Of a stretch of 64,000 nucleotides of DNA, positions 40,337-49,303 are shown piece after piece. Numbering within the stretch: position 1 is the stretch's first letter; the number at the start of each line of letters is the position of its first letter. The stretch lies in NCBI RefSeq assembly GCF_017813365.1, contig NZ_JAGIZA010000004.1, positions 372,001 through 436,000 of the forward strand, written 5' to 3'. The notes below the pieces were generated by a model. That model saw only the letters and a list, made by a program, of their open reading frames with translations, was not told the origin of the DNA and ran no database searches. The translations under genes and the position numbers were made by a program. This DNA comes from Roseomonas indoligenes (GTDB lineage Bacteria; Pseudomonadota; Alphaproteobacteria; Acetobacterales; Acetobacteraceae).

Positions 40337-41278
40337 TCAATACCGGATCCTCGGGTCGAAGAGGGTGTAGAGGAGGTCGATCAGCAGGTTCACCACGACG
40401 TAGGTGAAGGAGAACAGCAGGATCACGCCCTGGATCACCGGGTAGTCGCGACGGAGAATGGCGTCCACCGTCAGGCGGCCGAGGCCGGGGATGGCGAAGA
40501 CGCTCTCCGTCACCACCGCGCCGCCGATCAGCAGGGCCACGCCGATGCCGATCACCGTGACGATCGGCACGGCCGCGTTCTTGAGCGCGTGCAGGAACAG
40601 GATGCCGTTCTGGCCCACGCCCTTGGCGCGCGCCGTGCGAATGTAGTCCTGCTGCAGCACCTCCAGCATTGTCGCGCGGGTGATGCGGGCGATGAGGGCG
40701 ATGTAGACGCCGCCGAGCGCGATGGCCGGCAGGATGAGGTTCTGGAACCAGGGCCAGACGCCGCGGGCGAAGGGCGTGTAGCCCTGCACGGGCAGCCAAT
40801 CCAGCTCCAGCGCGAAGACATAGGCCAGCAGGTAGCCCACGACGAAGACGGGCACGGAGAAGCCGAGCACGGCGAAGCCCATTACGGCGCGATCGATCCA
40901 GGTGCCCTGCTTCCAGGCCGCCACCACGCCCATCGGCACGGCGATGCCGACCGCCAGGATGAGGGTGATGACCATCAGCGAGAGGGTGGGCTCGATCCGC
41001 TGCGCGATCATCGTGCTGACCGGCAGGTTGGTGAAGATCGAGACGCCGAGGTCACCCTGGATGATGTGCCAGGCCCAGTCGCCGAAACGCACGAGGTAGG
41101 GGCGGTCAAGGCCGAGGCTCTGGCGGATGCGCTCCACGTCGGCCGGCGTCGCCTGGTCGCCGGCGATCACCGCCGCCGGATCCCCCGGCGAGATGTAGAG
41201 AAGGCTGAAGACGAACAGCGCCACGATCGCCATCACCGGGATGGTGGCAACAATCCGGCGGAGCGCATAAGCGAACAT
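40337..41278 (-). CDS. Peptide-type ABC transporter permease (OppB/DppB-like)
   Basis: The 313-residue permease has six predicted helices, beginning with YALRRIVATIPVMAIVALFVFSLL. The DppB-type loop follows with PGDPA and GLDRPYLVRFGDW, and the EAA loop is QQDYIRTARAKGVGQNGILFLHALKN. It lies 9 bases downstream of a substrate-binding protein gene and forms the start of the B-C-D-F transporter unit. Confidence 0.93.
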   Translation of the reverse strand: MFAYALRRIVATIPVMAIVALFVFSLLYISPGDPAAVIAGDQATPADVERIRQSLGLDRPYLVRFGDWAWHIIQGDLGVSIFTNLPVSTMIAQRIEPTLSLMVITLILAVGIAVPMGVVAAWKQGTWIDRAVMGFAVLGFSVPVFVVGYLLAYVFALELDWLPVQGYTPFARGVWPWFQNLILPAIALGGVYIALIARITRATMLEVLQQDYIRTARAKGVGQNGILFLHALKNAAVPIVTVIGIGVALLIGGAVVTESVFAIPGLGRLTVDAILRRDYPVIQGVILLFSFTYVVVNLLIDLLYTLFDPRIRY

Positions 41279-41287
41279 CGGAATCCC

Positions 41288-42889
41288 TTAGCTCTTGCTC
41301 ACGCCCCAGAAGAAGGGCAACGGCCCCTTCACCACGCCGGAGACATTGCGGCGCCACGCAGTGTAGGAGGAGAAGAAGCCGGTGGGGCAGAAGACCACAT
41401 CGTCGAAGGCGGCCTTGTTCAGCTCGGCCATGGCCGCCTTCTCCTGCTCCACCGTGCCGGCGGCGAACCAAGCATCGCGCTTGGCCTCCACCAGATCGCT
41501 CTTCGGCCAACCGAACCACGCGCCGTCGCCGTTGGTACGGATGGCGGTGTAGGCGGCCGGGTTGATGCAGTCCACGCCCGCGTGCCAGGAGAAGAAGATG
41601 TTCCACCCGCCTTGGTTGGCCGGGCTCTTCACCGCGCGGCGGCTGCCCACCGTGCCCCAGTCGGTCGCGACATAATCGATGTTGAAGCCGGCCTTGCGGA
41701 GCTGCTCGCTCGTCACGTCGCCCTGCGCCTTCGTGATGGGCTGGTCCTGCGCCACCAGCATCACCACCGGTTCGCCCTTGTAGCCGGTCTCCGCCAGCAG
41801 CTTCTTCACCGCGTCGTAGTTGCGCGGCCCCTTCATGATGTCGCCGCCCTCCTCCGAGTAGATCGGCGTGCCCGGGGTGAAGAAGCTCGGCAGGCGCTTC
41901 CAGAGCGCCTCGTCCTCGCCGGCCACGGCGCGCATCACGTCGGATTGGTCAACCGCCATCAGCGCGGCGCGGCGGGCGCGCACGTCGTTGAAGGGCGGCA
42001 GCAGGTGGTTCATCCGCAGCGTGCCGATGTTGCCGAAGGGATCGCCGATGTCACTGGCGATGTTCCGGTTGCGCTTGAGCAGCGGCATCAGGTCGCTGAT
42101 GGGGTACTCCCACCAGTCCACCTCGCCGTTCTGCAGGGCGGCGGCGGCGGTCGCGGCGTCGGGCATCACCACCCATTCGACGCGGTCCACCATCACGCGC
42201 TTGCCGCCCGCGGTCCAGGAGGTCGGCTCACTGCGCGGCTGGTAGTCCGCGAACTTCTCGAACACCGCCTTCGCACCGGGAACCCATTCGTTGCGGACGA
42301 AGCGGTAGGGGCCGGAGCCGACATACTCCGTGATCTGCTGGAAGGGATCCGTCTTCGCGATTCGCTCCGGCATGATGAAGGAGCAGGGGCTGTTCACCTT
42401 GCCCAGCGCGTAGAGCATCTTGGGATAAGGTGCCTTGAGCGACCAGCGGAAGGTGCTGTCGTCGATCGCGACCAGCTCATTCTGCAGGGCCTTGATCATC
42501 TGGCCCATCGGGTCGCGGGCGGACCAGCGGGCAAGGCTGGCGACCACGTCCTTCGAGAGGACGGGGGTGCCGTCGTGGAACTTCAGGCCGGAGCGCAGCT
42601 TGAAGGTCCAGGTCAGCTTGTCCGAGGAAACCTCCTCGCTCTCCACCATCTGGCGCTGCGGCTGAAGCTTGTCGTCCAGGCCGTAAAGGGTGTCCCACAC
42701 CATCGCGGCGGCGTTGCGGACAACGTATTGCGTCCCCCAGATCGGGTCGAAGTTCGCCAAGTTGGCCTGCGGCACAAAGCGCAGCGTGCGCGCGGCGGCG
42801 CCCTGCGACAGCGCCGGGGTGGAGAGCCCTGCGGGCAGCCCCACCGCAGCGATGCCGCTGCCGGCCTTCAGGAACGAACGACGATCCAT
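41288..42889 (-). CDS. Peptide-type solute-binding protein 1 (SBP_bac_5)
   Basis: The 533-residue protein has a Tat-type signal (RRSFLKA at residues 3-9, then GSGIAAVGLPAGLS). The SBP_bac_5 fold includes FVPQANLANFDPIWGTQYVVRN, LRSGLKFHDGTPV and IFVGSGPYRF-type glycine loops. It delivers substrate to the permeases. It is the member next to oppB-like (9 bases), so it is the likely native partner of the transporter. Two paralogues lie directly upstream. Confidence 0.92.
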   Translation of the reverse strand: MDRRSFLKAGSGIAAVGLPAGLSTPALSQGAAARTLRFVPQANLANFDPIWGTQYVVRNAAAMVWDTLYGLDDKLQPQRQMVESEEVSSDKLTWTFKLRSGLKFHDGTPVLSKDVVASLARWSARDPMGQMIKALQNELVAIDDSTFRWSLKAPYPKMLYALGKVNSPCSFIMPERIAKTDPFQQITEYVGSGPYRFVRNEWVPGAKAVFEKFADYQPRSEPTSWTAGGKRVMVDRVEWVVMPDAATAAAALQNGEVDWWEYPISDLMPLLKRNRNIASDIGDPFGNIGTLRMNHLLPPFNDVRARRAALMAVDQSDVMRAVAGEDEALWKRLPSFFTPGTPIYSEEGGDIMKGPRNYDAVKKLLAETGYKGEPVVMLVAQDQPITKAQGDVTSEQLRKAGFNIDYVATDWGTVGSRRAVKSPANQGGWNIFFSWHAGVDCINPAAYTAIRTNGDGAWFGWPKSDLVEAKRDAWFAAGTVEQEKAAMAELNKAAFDDVVFCPTGFFSSYTAWRRNVSGVVKGPLPFFWGVSKS

Positions 42890-43047
42890 ATCAAAGCCCC
42901 CAAGCGGCCGGCCTTCGCCATGCCATGCATCCCTGTCAGCGCAGCCTGCCGTAAAAGCCCGGGCCGCGCCACATTTCCCACCCCTTTGGCGAGAGATCTG
43001 CCTCCTACCCTAGCACGACCCATGCCAGCACGGCTCCGATGCCGCGC

Positions 43048-44634
43048 TCAGCCGCGCTTGAGGTTCCAGAAGATCGCGAAGCCGGGCACGCGGTCCCGAA
43101 GGTCCCGCCGGATGCCGGTCAGCGACTTGTAGGCGCCGACGGGAACGTACGGCACTTCCTCCATCGCCACGCGCTGCATCTGCTCGGCGATGCGTTTTCC
43201 CTCCTCCGGCGAGGGCGCGACGAACCAGTCGTTCCGCAGGCGCTCCAGCTCGGGGATGTCTGGCCAGCCCGGCCACGCATTCGCCCCGTTCCCGCGCAGC
43301 GGGAAGTGGGCGGAGGGATCGACGAAGTCGAAGGACGAGAAGGAGGTGAAAGTCATGCTCCACCCGCCCTTGTCCAGCGGCTCCTTGCTCGTGCGGCGCT
43401 GCACGGTGGTGCCCCAGTCCGTCAGCACGATGTCCGCATTGAAGCCCAGGCGGCGCAGCAGATCGGCGCCCACCTGCGTCATAGCCGAAGGGGCAAGGAT
43501 GTCGGTCGGACCAACCAAGCGCATGGGCTGGTTTGTATAGCCCGCCTCCTTCATCAGCGCCTTGGCGCGGTCCAGGCTGCGCGGGCCGTAGAGCGGCTCC
43601 ATCCCCACGTCGCTCGCCAACGGCGTGCCGGGGGTGAAGACGCCAGAGCGTTCCCACAGCCCGGGATCCGTGCCGACGATGGCCTGCATGAAATCGCCCT
43701 GGTCCACCGCCGGCAGGAGGGCCTGCCGCATCCTCTTGTCCCGGAAGGGCTCGAAGAGGTGGTTGAAGCGCATGATGCCGATGAGCGGCAGCGGATCCAC
43801 CGGCTCCACCGAGAGGGCGCGGTTGCGGCGGATGAGCTGCTGGATCTCCGGCGGCGGCTGCTCGAACCAGTCGATCTCGCCCGCCTGTAACGCGGCCGCG
43901 GCGGTGGAGGCGTCGGTGATGATCTGCCACTCCACCCGGTCGAAGTGCACCGTCTTCGGGCCGGCTGTCAGGCTTGGTGTGCCGACCGCAGTGGGGCTGT
44001 AATCCGGGTTGCGTTCGTAGACGACGAGGCTGCCGGAGTTGAACTCGTCCCGCTTGAAGCGGAAGGGGCCGCTGCCGATCGTCTCACGGATCTGCTGGAA
44101 CGGATCCGTGCGCGCCACGCGCTCCGGCATGATGAAGGCCGGGCTGTTGCTGACCTGGGCGAGCGCGGAGAAAAGGAAGGGAAAGGGACGGTTCAGCCGG
44201 AACTGGATCCGCCGGTCATCGAGTGCGGAGAGCTCGTCCACGAATTCCGCCAGCTTCTGCGCTACGGGGGAGCGTTTCATCCAGCGGTTCAGGCTCGCCA
44301 CGCAGTCGGCCGCCCGCACCGGTTCCCCGTCGTGGAACTTTGGGCCCTGACGCAGGGTGATGACCACCCGCTTGCCACCGTCCTCTACGACATGGCCTTC
44401 CGCGAGCTGAGGCTGCGGCCGGAAAGCCGCATCCATGCCGTAGAGATTGTCGTAGACCATGTACCCGTGGTTGCGGGTGATGTTCGCCGTGGTCCAGATC
44501 GGGTCCAGGCTGGTGAGGTTGGCCTGGGGGACCATCTTCAGCACGCGCGTCCCGGCGGGCTGCGCCAGGGCCGGCATGGCGGGCGCGAGGCCCGCCGCAC
44601 CCGCGGCCCCCAGAAGGTGGCGGCGTCCGATCAT
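43048..44634 (-). CDS. Peptide-type solute-binding protein 2 (SBP_bac_5)
   Basis: The 528-residue protein is a clear paralogue of its neighbours, sharing LKMVPQANLTSLDPIWTTANITRNHGYMVYDNLYG and the IGSGPFRFKRDE loop. Its signal peptide contains the twin arginine GRRHLLGAAG. The 158 bases downstream, before the next binding protein gene, could hold a promoter or attenuator. A shared family architecture and adjacency indicate duplication, with the ligand pocket probably diverged. Confidence 0.92.
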   Translation of the reverse strand: MIGRRHLLGAAGAAGLAPAMPALAQPAGTRVLKMVPQANLTSLDPIWTTANITRNHGYMVYDNLYGMDAAFRPQPQLAEGHVVEDGGKRVVITLRQGPKFHDGEPVRAADCVASLNRWMKRSPVAQKLAEFVDELSALDDRRIQFRLNRPFPFLFSALAQVSNSPAFIMPERVARTDPFQQIRETIGSGPFRFKRDEFNSGSLVVYERNPDYSPTAVGTPSLTAGPKTVHFDRVEWQIITDASTAAAALQAGEIDWFEQPPPEIQQLIRRNRALSVEPVDPLPLIGIMRFNHLFEPFRDKRMRQALLPAVDQGDFMQAIVGTDPGLWERSGVFTPGTPLASDVGMEPLYGPRSLDRAKALMKEAGYTNQPMRLVGPTDILAPSAMTQVGADLLRRLGFNADIVLTDWGTTVQRRTSKEPLDKGGWSMTFTSFSSFDFVDPSAHFPLRGNGANAWPGWPDIPELERLRNDWFVAPSPEEGKRIAEQMQRVAMEEVPYVPVGAYKSLTGIRRDLRDRVPGFAIFWNLKRG

Positions 44635-44700
44635 CCATCCTGCTCCCTGTGCTGACGGGCATGTGAGCAGGATGAGGGCCGCCGGGGCAAGCCCAGCGGT

Positions 44701-46335
44701 TCAGGTCGTCTTCTGCAGGTTCCAGAACATCGGGAAGCCCTTCGGCACCGCGGAAATGGTGCGACGATAGGCGGTGGCCTGGAAATATTGCCCGAGCGGC
44801 AGATAGGGCACCTCGTCGAAGGCGACCTTCTGGATCTCCTCGGCGACCTTCTTCTGGCCATCCAGATCCGGTGCGTCGAACCAGGCGGCCCGCAGTTCCT
44901 CAAGCTTCGGCATGGTCGGCCAGCCGAACCAGGCGGACTGGCCATTGCCGCGGAGGGACTGGCTGACGCCGGGGTTGATCATGTCCAGCCCGGCCCAGAA
45001 GGTGAAGAACATGCTCCAGCCGCCCTTGTCCGGGGCCTCCTTGCTCGCCCGGCGCTGCACCACGCTGCCCCAGTCGGTGGAGACGAACTCCACGTTCATC
45101 CCGCACTTCGTCAGCATGTCGTGGCCGACCTGCGCCAGCGCGTTCAGCGAGACGAAGTCCGAGGCGGCGAGCAACACGACCTTCTCGCCCTTGTACCCTG
45201 CCGCCGCGAGGTCGCGCTTGACCTTCTCGTAGTCGCGCGGGCTGGTCAGCGCTTCCATCCCCGCATCGTTCGCGAGGGCGGTGCCCGGCGGGAAGTACCC
45301 ATTCCCGTCCTTCCACAGCGAACGGTCCGTGCCGATGACCGCCGTCATGAAGTCGCCCTGCACCACGCCGCCGAGAAGGGCGCGGCGGATGGCCGGGTTG
45401 TTGAAGGGCGGGTGGAGAAAGTTGAAGCGGGCCACGGCGCAGAGACCGGTCGGGTCGGGGATCTCCATGACCACGTTGCGGTTGCGGCGGAGCGTGGGCT
45501 GCAAATCGGCAGTGGGCTGCTCCCACCAGTCCATCTCGCCATTCGTCAGCGCATTGGCTGCGGTGGAAGCGTCGGGGATGACGTGCCACTCCACCCGGTC
45601 CAGGTTCACGCGCTTCGGGCCGGCGGTCCAGCTCACGGTGCCGTCGGCGCGCGGCACGTAATCCGCGAAGCGCTCGTACACCACACGGGACCCGGGCACG
45701 CGCTCATCCGCCTTCCAGCGGAAAGGGCCGCTACCGATCAGTTCCTTGATGGGGGTCGCGGGGTCGGTCTGCGCGATACGCTCCGGCATCATGAAGCAGA
45801 CCGGGGTGCTCGGCTTGCCGAGGGCGGAGAACAGCATGGGGAAGGGTTGTTTCAGGCGGAAGACGATATTCAGGTCGTCCGGCGCCTCCAGCGCGTCCGT
45901 GCGGGCCATCAGCACCTGGCCCAGCGCGTCGCGGGCGGCCCAGCGGCGGACGGAGGCGACGCAGTCCTTCGCCGTCACCGCGCCACCGTCGTGCCACTTC
46001 ATGCCCGGGCGCAGGGTGATGGTGACGCGCTTGCCGTCCTCCTCAACCTTGTGGCCGGCCGCCATCTGGGGCTGCGGGTTGAAGTCCTCGTCGAAGCCGT
46101 AGAGCGTGTCCCACAGCATGTAGCCGTGGTGGCGGCTGACATAGGCGGTGGTGATGATCGGGTCGGTCACCGCTACGTCCGACTGAGGGATGAACTTCAG
46201 CACGCGGCTGCCGGCAGGCTGGGCCAGGGCCGGTCGGGCCAGGCCGCCGATCATAAGGCCAGAGGCTGCGGTGCCGGCGCCCGAAAGGGCGAAGCCGGCA
46301 CCGCCGGCGAGGAAGCGACGACGATCCGTGGGCAT
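44701..46335 (-). CDS. Peptide-type solute-binding protein 3 (SBP_bac_5)
   Basis: The 544-residue protein is the first of the tandem binding proteins. The ATG at 46333-46335 precedes a Tat-like signal (TDRRRFLAGGAGFALSG). It shares LKFIPQSDVAVTDPIITTAYVSRHHGYMLWDTLYG and the IGSGPFRWKADE loop with the others. The longer frame upstream (to 46404) is proline-rich and not conserved. The 148 bases between it and gtrA, read in the opposite direction, must contain the start of this operon. Confidence 0.9.
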   Translation of the reverse strand: MPTDRRRFLAGGAGFALSGAGTAASGLMIGGLARPALAQPAGSRVLKFIPQSDVAVTDPIITTAYVSRHHGYMLWDTLYGFDEDFNPQPQMAAGHKVEEDGKRVTITLRPGMKWHDGGAVTAKDCVASVRRWAARDALGQVLMARTDALEAPDDLNIVFRLKQPFPMLFSALGKPSTPVCFMMPERIAQTDPATPIKELIGSGPFRWKADERVPGSRVVYERFADYVPRADGTVSWTAGPKRVNLDRVEWHVIPDASTAANALTNGEMDWWEQPTADLQPTLRRNRNVVMEIPDPTGLCAVARFNFLHPPFNNPAIRRALLGGVVQGDFMTAVIGTDRSLWKDGNGYFPPGTALANDAGMEALTSPRDYEKVKRDLAAAGYKGEKVVLLAASDFVSLNALAQVGHDMLTKCGMNVEFVSTDWGSVVQRRASKEAPDKGGWSMFFTFWAGLDMINPGVSQSLRGNGQSAWFGWPTMPKLEELRAAWFDAPDLDGQKKVAEEIQKVAFDEVPYLPLGQYFQATAYRRTISAVPKGFPMFWNLQKTT

Positions 46336-46483
46336 TCGGCGGTCTGTCCTTGACGGAGGGGTCGGGGCGGAGGGGTTGGGGGCGGAAAGATCGGGCGAAG
46401 GCAAGCGCAGGCGGGCCCGGCGCGCAAGCCCCGCGAGGCGTGGCGGCCTTCACGCGGGGCCGGGCAGCCGCTAAGGGGCGCCG

Positions 46484-46930
46484 ATGCCCCCTGCCCTTCC
46501 CTGGGACCGGTTCCTGCCGCCGGCGCGACGTGCCCTGGCTGCCCAGTTCCTCCGCTTCGGCGTTGTGGGGACGATCGGCTTCCTGGTGGACACGGGCGTT
46601 CTCTACGCGGCGCTGGCCTCCGGCGCCGATCTCTATGCCGGCCGGGCGCTCTCCTACGTGGTGGCGGCCACGGGGAACTGGGCCCTGAACCGATCCTGGA
46701 CCTTCCGAGAGGCCGGGCGGCCGACCGGGCGTGGCGCGCTCGGGCGGCAATGGGCGCTGTTCCTGGCCGTGAATCTCGTGGGGTTCGCGGTGAACTACGG
46801 CACCTACGCCTTGATGGTGGCTAATCTGCCGGTGGCGGCCGCCCATCCCGTGCTGGCCGTGGCGGCGGGCTCCCTCGCGGGCATGGGGGGGAACTTCCTC
46901 CTCTCACGGCGCTTCGTCTTCAAGGCGTGA
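46484..46930 (+). CDS. GtrA-family membrane protein
   Basis: The 148-residue protein has four predicted membrane helices. The GtrA pattern is QFLRFGVVGTIGFLVDTGVLY, NWALNRSWTF and the C-terminal FLLSRRFVF. Such proteins assist transfer of lipid-linked sugars across the membrane. No glycosyltransferase (GtrB) adjoins it. It is divergent from the binding protein operon and is followed by a long non-coding stretch. Confidence 0.9.
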   Translation: MPPALPWDRFLPPARRALAAQFLRFGVVGTIGFLVDTGVLYAALASGADLYAGRALSYVVAATGNWALNRSWTFREAGRPTGRGALGRQWALFLAVNLVGFAVNYGTYALMVANLPVAAAHPVLAVAAGSLAGMGGNFLLSRRFVFKA

Positions 46931-47376
46931 CCTGGCCCGGGCTGGGCATGGTGCCAGCAGTGTTCCACGCCATAACCAAGCGGCGGCGGACGACTTCGCG
47001 TGGTACGCCCGATCCTTGCTGACCCCGAGGCCGCCCCTCCTCATGCTGCGTACTGCGATGGGCGAGGCCGAAACTGTGGGTAGCGGAGAGCTTATCCAGG
47101 CCGGAGCTCGGCACCGAAGCGACGGCGACTGGCGCGCGCCATTCATTCTGGTGTAGCCGGCGCCTCGGTCTCCCCTCTCGTCCCGCTGGAGGCCAGGTCC
47201 TAGGAGGTTTGCCTCAGCCCCCGCCTTCCAACCTTCGTAGCCTTGCAGAAGCCGACGGTGGTATGCGTTCCGGCGCTCGCTTGCAGCCTGGCCCTGGGTG
47301 CCGTCACCCCGAGGTCGGACCTGGGCCATGGCCAGGAGATGCCACCAGTTACACTTCATTCATCTCAAACGCGCAG

Positions 47377-47407
47377 AGTTGAAACTTTTACACCAAATAG
47401 TTGAAAC
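47377..47407. repeat. Direct repeat AGTTGAAAC upstream of secretion operon
   Basis: AGTTGAAAC occurs at 47377-47385 and 47399-47407, 22 bases apart (two helical turns), in the only AT-rich patch of the region. It is a candidate regulator-binding site about 100 bases before the exporter start. Confidence 0.5.
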
Positions 47408-47465
47408 GGATTTGTGATTTAACGGCACGGCTCACGTGCTAACCCACGCGCGGATTCCGGGGCCC

Positions 47466-47480
47466 GGGCCGCTGCGGCCC
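47466..47480 (+). promoter_or_regulatory. GC hairpin in the secretion operon leader
   Basis: GGGCCGC, one T, then GCGGCCC form a perfect 7-base inverted repeat ending 12 bases before the strong ribosome-binding site GGGAGGAG (47493-47500). With a one-base centre it acts more as a DNA palindrome than as a tight RNA hairpin. Confidence 0.3.
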
Positions 47481-47506
47481 TGAGATGCCGCCGGGAGGAG
47501 AACTGC

Positions 47507-49303
47507 ATGCTGCCACCACCGAGGCCCGATGCGCTGACCCGAGCCCTCGCCGCCTGCCGGTCCCAGTTTGGTGCGGTCGGGGTGTTCAGCCTCGTCGTGA
47601 ACCTGCTGCAGCTCACCGTCTCGCTTTATATGATGCAGGTCTTCGACCGGGTGCTTGCCACCCGCAGCCTGGACACGTTGCTCTGGCTCACGGTGGTCGC
47701 AGTGGCCGCGATCGGCCTCATGGCCCTGCTCGAGGGCGTGCGGTCCATGACCATGCAGCGCCTAGCGCTCTGGCTGGAGGCGCGCACGGCGCCGGAGGGC
47801 TTCGCGCGCGCCCTGGAGGCCACGCTCCGCAACCGGCCCTACCGGATGGAGGTCCTGCGCGATCTCGGCACCTGCCGCGCCTGGCTCTCCGGGCCGGGGG
47901 CGCTGGCCGTCTACGACGTGCCCTGGGTGCCCGTGTACCTTTTCGTCATTTATCTGCTGAATCCGATCCTCTGCATCATCGCGACGGGTGGCGCGGTGGT
48001 CCTCTTCGGCCTCGCCCTGGCGACGGAGCTGTCCACCGCCGGCCCGCTGCGGAAGGCTAACCTTTCCGCCATGGCATCCCAGAAGCGGGCCGATGCCATC
48101 GCCCGCAATGCGGAAGCGGCGGACGCCATGGGCATGCTCCCGGCCCTTCTGCGGCTCTGGCAGGGCGGGCTCTCGGAGGCGCTGCCGCTGCAGCAGAAGG
48201 CGACGGACCGCTCTGCCTTTCTCTCCGGCTTCACCAAATTTGTGCGCCTTGCCGTGCAGATTGCCGTGCTCGGCGTCGGTGCCTACCTCACCCTGCACCA
48301 GCAGATGACCTCCGGCGCGGCCATCGCGGGGTCCATCATCATGGGCCGGGCGCTGGCGCCGGTTGAGCAGCTGATCGGCGGTTGGAAGGGGCTGGTGCAG
48401 GCGCGCCAGTCCTACCGCCGCCTCCGCTCCTTCCTTGCCATGCCGCGCCTGCGGCCGGAGGCGGAGCCGCTGCCCGCCCCCCGCGGCCAGCTGACGGCCG
48501 AGCGCCTGACCTGGGCGCCGCCCGGCGCGAATACGGCGGTGATCAAGGGCGTTACCTTTGCCCTGGAGCCGGGCGAGAGCCTCGGCATCATCGGTCCCTC
48601 CGGGTCCGGCAAAACGACCCTGCTGCGGCTGCTGGTAGGCACGCTGGCGCCCGTGAGCGGCGCGGCGCGGCTGGACGGCGCGGACCTCTCGGCCTGGCCG
48701 CGCGAGGACCTCGGCCGCCATATCGGCTACCTGCCGCAGGACGTGGAACTGTTCGAGGGCACGGTGTTCCGCAACATCTCCCGCCTCTTGCCGGATGCGG
48801 AGCCCAACGCCGTCTACCGAGCTGCCGGGCTGGCGGGCTGCCACGAGGCCATCCTGCGCCTGCCGCAGGGCTACGAGACCGAAGTTGTGGAGGGCGCGCT
48901 CTCCGGCGGGCAGCGGCAGATGGTGGGCCTGGCCCGAGCACTCTACGGCGACCCGCGGCTGGTCATCCTGGACGAGCCCGATTCGAGCCTGGACGGCGAT
49001 GCCGAAGCCCGGTTGCTGGAGGGACTGGCGGGGCTGAAGGCGATCGGCGCCACCGTGGTGCTCGTCAGCCATCGCCCCTCGCTGATCCGCGGCGTGGACA
49101 AGGTGCTGGTAATGCGGGACGGCGCCGCCGAGCTCTTCGGCCCGCGTGCCGAGGTGCTGAACCGTCTTTCCGCCCGTGCAGTCGCCCCGGGCAAGCCGGC
49201 GGCGCCGGAGCGCCTTTCCGCGGGCGGCCCTGCCCCGGCCGGCACGCAGGTCGCCGGCCCGCCCGACGGCCCGAACCCCCGCCAGCCCGGAGTTGCCGCA
49301 TGA
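47507..49303 (+). CDS. Type I secretion ABC exporter (PrtD/HlyB-like)
   Basis: The 598-residue exporter is an inner-membrane permease fused to an ATPase. Six membrane helices (about 20-300) lead to a nucleotide-binding domain with Walker A GPSGSGKTT (about 365), signature LSGGQRQMVGLARAL and Walker B LVILDEPDSSLDGD. There is no N-terminal peptidase (C39) domain, so it belongs to the PrtD type that exports C-terminal-signal proteins. A strong ribosome-binding site precedes the ATG. The C-terminus (about 560-598) is proline/alanine-rich. It overlaps the adaptor gene by ATGA. Confidence 0.92.
   Translation: MLPPPRPDALTRALAACRSQFGAVGVFSLVVNLLQLTVSLYMMQVFDRVLATRSLDTLLWLTVVAVAAIGLMALLEGVRSMTMQRLALWLEARTAPEGFARALEATLRNRPYRMEVLRDLGTCRAWLSGPGALAVYDVPWVPVYLFVIYLLNPILCIIATGGAVVLFGLALATELSTAGPLRKANLSAMASQKRADAIARNAEAADAMGMLPALLRLWQGGLSEALPLQQKATDRSAFLSGFTKFVRLAVQIAVLGVGAYLTLHQQMTSGAAIAGSIIMGRALAPVEQLIGGWKGLVQARQSYRRLRSFLAMPRLRPEAEPLPAPRGQLTAERLTWAPPGANTAVIKGVTFALEPGESLGIIGPSGSGKTTLLRLLVGTLAPVSGAARLDGADLSAWPREDLGRHIGYLPQDVELFEGTVFRNISRLLPDAEPNAVYRAAGLAGCHEAILRLPQGYETEVVEGALSGGQRQMVGLARALYGDPRLVILDEPDSSLDGDAEARLLEGLAGLKAIGATVVLVSHRPSLIRGVDKVLVMRDGAAELFGPRAEVLNRLSARAVAPGKPAAPERLSAGGPAPAGTQVAGPPDGPNPRQPGVAA

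Larger units (their letters stand above)
46931..47506. other. Gene-poor stretch between gtrA and the secretion operon
   Basis: No convincing gene was found in these 576 bases. Short frames exist on both strands (for example about 66 codons on the plus strand ending near 47155, and a minus-strand frame 46904-47359), but none resembles a known family and their residue composition is unlike the neighbours. The left part may be a degraded gene or mobile element remnant. The right end (47370-47425) is AT-rich and carries a direct repeat; it is probably the promoter region of the secretion operon. Confidence 0.5.

Noticed and set aside
40589-43132. Long plus-strand open frame of about 847 codons opposite the ABC transporter genes
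   Set aside because: It is an antisense shadow of oppB-like and the binding protein gene, rich in His, Arg, Gly and Asp without any recognisable fold.
46904-47359. Minus-strand frame of 151 codons after gtrA as a gene or transposase remnant
   Set aside because: It overlaps the gtrA end, matches no family I recognise and has no plausible ribosome-binding site.
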